This document shows, in pieces, positions 62,009 through 64,000 of a stretch of 64,000 nucleotides of DNA. This DNA comes from an uncultured Massilia sp. (GTDB taxonomy: Bacteria > Pseudomonadota > Gammaproteobacteria > Burkholderiales > Burkholderiaceae_D). The notes under the pieces are model-generated. The model worked only from the letters and a program-made list of their open reading frames with translations, had not been told where the DNA came from and did no database searches. The position numbers and the translations under genes are program-made. The stretch's first letter is position 1. Each line of letters starts with the position of its first letter. Location of the stretch: the NCBI RefSeq assembly GCF_913773735.1, contig NZ_CAJYEB010000009.1, forward strand, positions 1 to 64,000, in the 5' to 3' direction.

Positions 62009-64000
62009 TCATGCCCAGAGATTGGCGCGCAATTGCCGGGCCAGCAGGTCGCCTGCCGGGGCGGACCGGCTCGCCGCGGGCCCTGCGGCACGTCCGCCGG
62101 CAGGCGACGCGCGCAGCACCGGCGTACCGCTGGCGGCGTCCCACTGCCAGACGGCGGCAAAATCCCATCCGAGGGTATGTTCGAAATAGCGCTGCGTGAA
62201 CAGGGCCGCGGCGACCGTCTTGCCGTTGCTGCCATTGATGCTGTCGGTCCCCGGGTTGGCATCGATCGACGCATTGTTGTCGAGCCCGCCCTTGTTCTCG
62301 GCAATGCGGTAGTTCAGCCTCACATCGTCGTCTTGCACGTCGAGCCTGCCCACCGCACAGTACCGGATCGCGCTGTCTTCGCATGCGTAGGCGATACCGG
62401 CCAGTACCGCTTTGCCAGGCAAGCCGGCGTACATGAAGCTCAGCATGGCCAACGCAGACAATTTCTTGAGCGTGCCGGCCACGAAGCAGCGTTCGACCAC
62501 GCTGCCTTTCACTAACTTGGAAGCGATGCCACCCAGGACCTTGCAATCGCGCAGCGTACCGTCCCGGTAGACATCGAGCATCACCCGGCAATCCGCGATC
62601 GTGCAGGCCTGCGCCGTGTCGCGGACCAGGAATCGTCGCGCCGTGCAGGCGCTGATCCTGCTATCGAGCGCGACACCATCCACGAGCGACCCGCCCGTCT
62701 CGCATCCCACGAACGCACACCCGCTGATCCGCGACTTGACCAGGTCGACCGTCGACGTGCAGCGGCCGACATGGCTTTCCTCGACCGTGACGGCAAGCCG
62801 CAGGTTCTCGAGCTTCAGGTCGACGACGCTGGAACCGGCACGGATATCGGTGAACAGCGCATGGCCGAGATCGTCCTTGTGCCGGACGACGCGTCCGCCA
62901 CCGTCGTAATGCCCCTGGAAAGGAATCGTCATCCAGGTGCTCAGGCCGCTGCAATCGATGTCCGCGGTCTGGCGGAACCAGTATCCCTTCTGGCCGACTT
63001 CCGGGCGCTCCATCCCCATGAGGTCGTGGATGTCTTCCACCAGCAGCGGATCGCGTTCGGTGCCGCTGCCGCGCAGTCCCTTGACGACGGCGCCCAGGAC
63101 GCCCAACGCCGAGGCAGGCGCCGCAACGGCCGGCACATCGTCGTCCGGCGCGCCGTCGTCGCCCGGCGCGGCGCGGCTGCATTCCTTCAATACGTCCAGG
63201 ATCATGTCCCGCACCTTGACGGCGTTGTCCGGGTGGTTCCACAGGCAATCCTTGAGCAGGAACACGTCGGACAAGTCCACGGCGCCGCGCCCGTTCGTCG
63301 CGGCCGCCACGCGCAGCAGGTGGATCGCCTTCTTCAGGCGGCGGTCGGACAGGCGCTCGCGCGCGTCTTCCTTGAACAGTTCCCGGTGGCGCTGCCAGAT
63401 CTGCTGGACCGCGCGCACGATGTGGGCCGGAATGGCCACCGCGTCAGCCTCCCGGCGGATGCCGTCCAGTTCGGCCACGCCGATGCGCACGGGCGCAGGC
63501 GGCTGCGCCGGCGCCTCGAACAGGCGCGGCAAGGCGTCGTTGCCGACATAGTCCACGAAGCGACGCACCATGAAGCGGTCGTACAGCGCCGCCAGCTCTT
63601 CCTGGTCGGCGGGCAACTCGTTGGAGGCGGCGATCAAGGCCTGCATGGGCACGTCCAGCGCCTGCGTGCCGTTATGGTATTTGCGCTCGTTCAGGATGGT
63701 CAGCAGGGCATTCAGGATCGACGAGCTGGCCTTGAAGATCTCGTCCAGGAACGCGACGCGCACGGCCGGCAGGTAGCCCGCCGTCTTGCGCTGGAACCGG
63801 TCTTGCTTCAGGGCGCTGATCGACAAGGGACCGAAGATCTCGTCCGGCGTCGAGAACTTGGTCAGCAGGTATTCGAAGTAATCCTGCATTTCGCCATCGC
63901 CTTCCGGTGCGGCCAGGCTCGTGGCGAGCTGGCGTGCGATCATGCTCTTGCCGGTGCCCGGCGGCCCGATGAGCAACAGGTTCTCGCGCGCCAGCATGGC
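62009..64000 (-). CDS. RavA/MoxR-type AAA+ ATPase fused to a GLUG-like beta-helix (5' end outside window)
   Basis: 664 residues visible; the start lies beyond the window edge. In this numbering (from the ATG at 63997), Walker A is GPPGTGKS (11-18), Walker B VAFLDEI (81-87), sensor 1 SN (125-126) and the Arg finger region YDRFMVRR (139-146). FEYLLTKFSTPDEIFGPLSISALK is a RavA hallmark. From about residue 312 a new module begins with GSGTERDPLLVEDIHDLMGM, WMTIPFQGHYDGGGRVV and many short beta repeats, ending LGWDFAAVWQWDAASGTPVLR, which is the GLUG beta-helix pattern. Normal RavA ends in a LARA domain instead. Cytoplasmic. Confidence 0.85.
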   Translation of the reverse strand, partial: AMLARENLLLIGPPGTGKSMIARQLATSLAAPEGDGEMQDYFEYLLTKFSTPDEIFGPLSISALKQDRFQRKTAGYLPAVRVAFLDEIFKASSSILNALLTILNERKYHNGTQALDVPMQALIAASNELPADQEELAALYDRFMVRRFVDYVGNDALPRLFEAPAQPPAPVRIGVAELDGIRREADAVAIPAHIVRAVQQIWQRHRELFKEDARERLSDRRLKKAIHLLRVAAATNGRGAVDLSDVFLLKDCLWNHPDNAVKVRDMILDVLKECSRAAPGDDGAPDDDVPAVAAPASALGVLGAVVKGLRGSGTERDPLLVEDIHDLMGMERPEVGQKGYWFRQTADIDCSGLSTWMTIPFQGHYDGGGRVVRHKDDLGHALFTDIRAGSSVVDLKLENLRLAVTVEESHVGRCTSTVDLVKSRISGCAFVGCETGGSLVDGVALDSRISACTARRFLVRDTAQACTIADCRVMLDVYRDGTLRDCKVLGGIASKLVKGSVVERCFVAGTLKKLSALAMLSFMYAGLPGKAVLAGIAYACEDSAIRYCAVGRLDVQDDDVRLNYRIAENKGGLDNNASIDANPGTDSINGSNGKTVAAALFTQRYFEHTLGWDFAAVWQWDAASGTPVLRASPAGGRAAGPAASRSAPAGDLLARQLRANLWA

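Overview
The window is GC-rich, densely packed chromosomal DNA from a betaproteobacterium. The best fit is the Oxalobacteraceae (Massilia/Telluria/Duganella-like). This placement is inferred from gene content and codon use: a trpE-trpG-trpD-lysE-trpC order, an apaG/mltA/rpe/gph housekeeping block, a PEP-CTERM surface-protein locus with a sigma-54 promoter, REP-type intergenic palindromes, and many AGGAGG-type ribosome sites. No database search was possible. No rRNA, CRISPR array, transposase or prophage gene was seen. Two identical tRNA-Phe(GAA) genes are present.

Layout. 0.2-7.2 kb: a phospholipase-D/cardiolipin-synthase-like lipoprotein, enoyl-CoA hydratase, an MFS exporter, MltA, a 51-residue membrane protein, ApaG, Rpe and Gph. 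7.2-12.7 kb: a tryptophan operon with a complete attenuator (a 28-residue leader peptide with four Trp codons, then a hairpin and T-tract), trpE, trpG, a REPIN-like repeat, trpD, a LysE-type exporter, trpC and a TonB-tail-like lipoprotein. 12.7-21.9 kb: an AraC regulator divergent from a siderophore-interacting flavoprotein, an M61 peptidase, a molybdenum hydroxylase operon (2Fe-2S subunit, Mo subunit, MocA-like transferase), DsbC and a UbiH-type hydroxylase. 22-33.9 kb: tRNA-Phe, two LysR regulators, a quinone-oxidoreductase-like enzyme, a CzcE-like protein, a DUF4424-like protein, a 25-residue membrane protein, a HAD phosphatase, a second REPIN-like repeat, an MGDG-synthase-like glycosyltransferase pair and a large SWIM-SNF2 helicase. 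33.9-43.2 kb: a branched-chain amino-acid binding protein with a glycine-rich membrane partner, a DUF2254-like protein, a BCCT carrier, a DUF2256-folE-MerR group and an M13 peptidase. 43.3-53.8 kb: a stress-response stretch with PhnA, a CAP protein, OhrR-Ohr with a clear operator, an epoxide-hydrolase-like protein, a TlpA-like protein, a TetX-like monooxygenase divergent from its TetR across two dyads, an HD-GYP protein, catalase and an alpha/beta hydrolase. 53.9-59.5 kb: a chemoreceptor, a thioesterase, the PEP-CTERM locus (anchored protein, small secreted protein, PA-domain metalloprotease) and the second tRNA-Phe.

The most unusual region is the right end (59.5-64 kb, minus strand). A RavA/MoxR-type AAA+ ATPase is fused to a long GLUG-type beta-helix-like C-terminus. 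Ten bases downstream is a protein that joins an N-terminal LRAT-like papain-fold (NlpC/P60 superfamily) domain to a C-terminal ViaA-like VWA domain. MoxR-VWA pairs are known chaperone-like modules. The added LRAT-like and beta-helix modules make this pair look like a remodelled system with its own effector and recognition parts. The 5' end of the ATPase gene lies outside the window.
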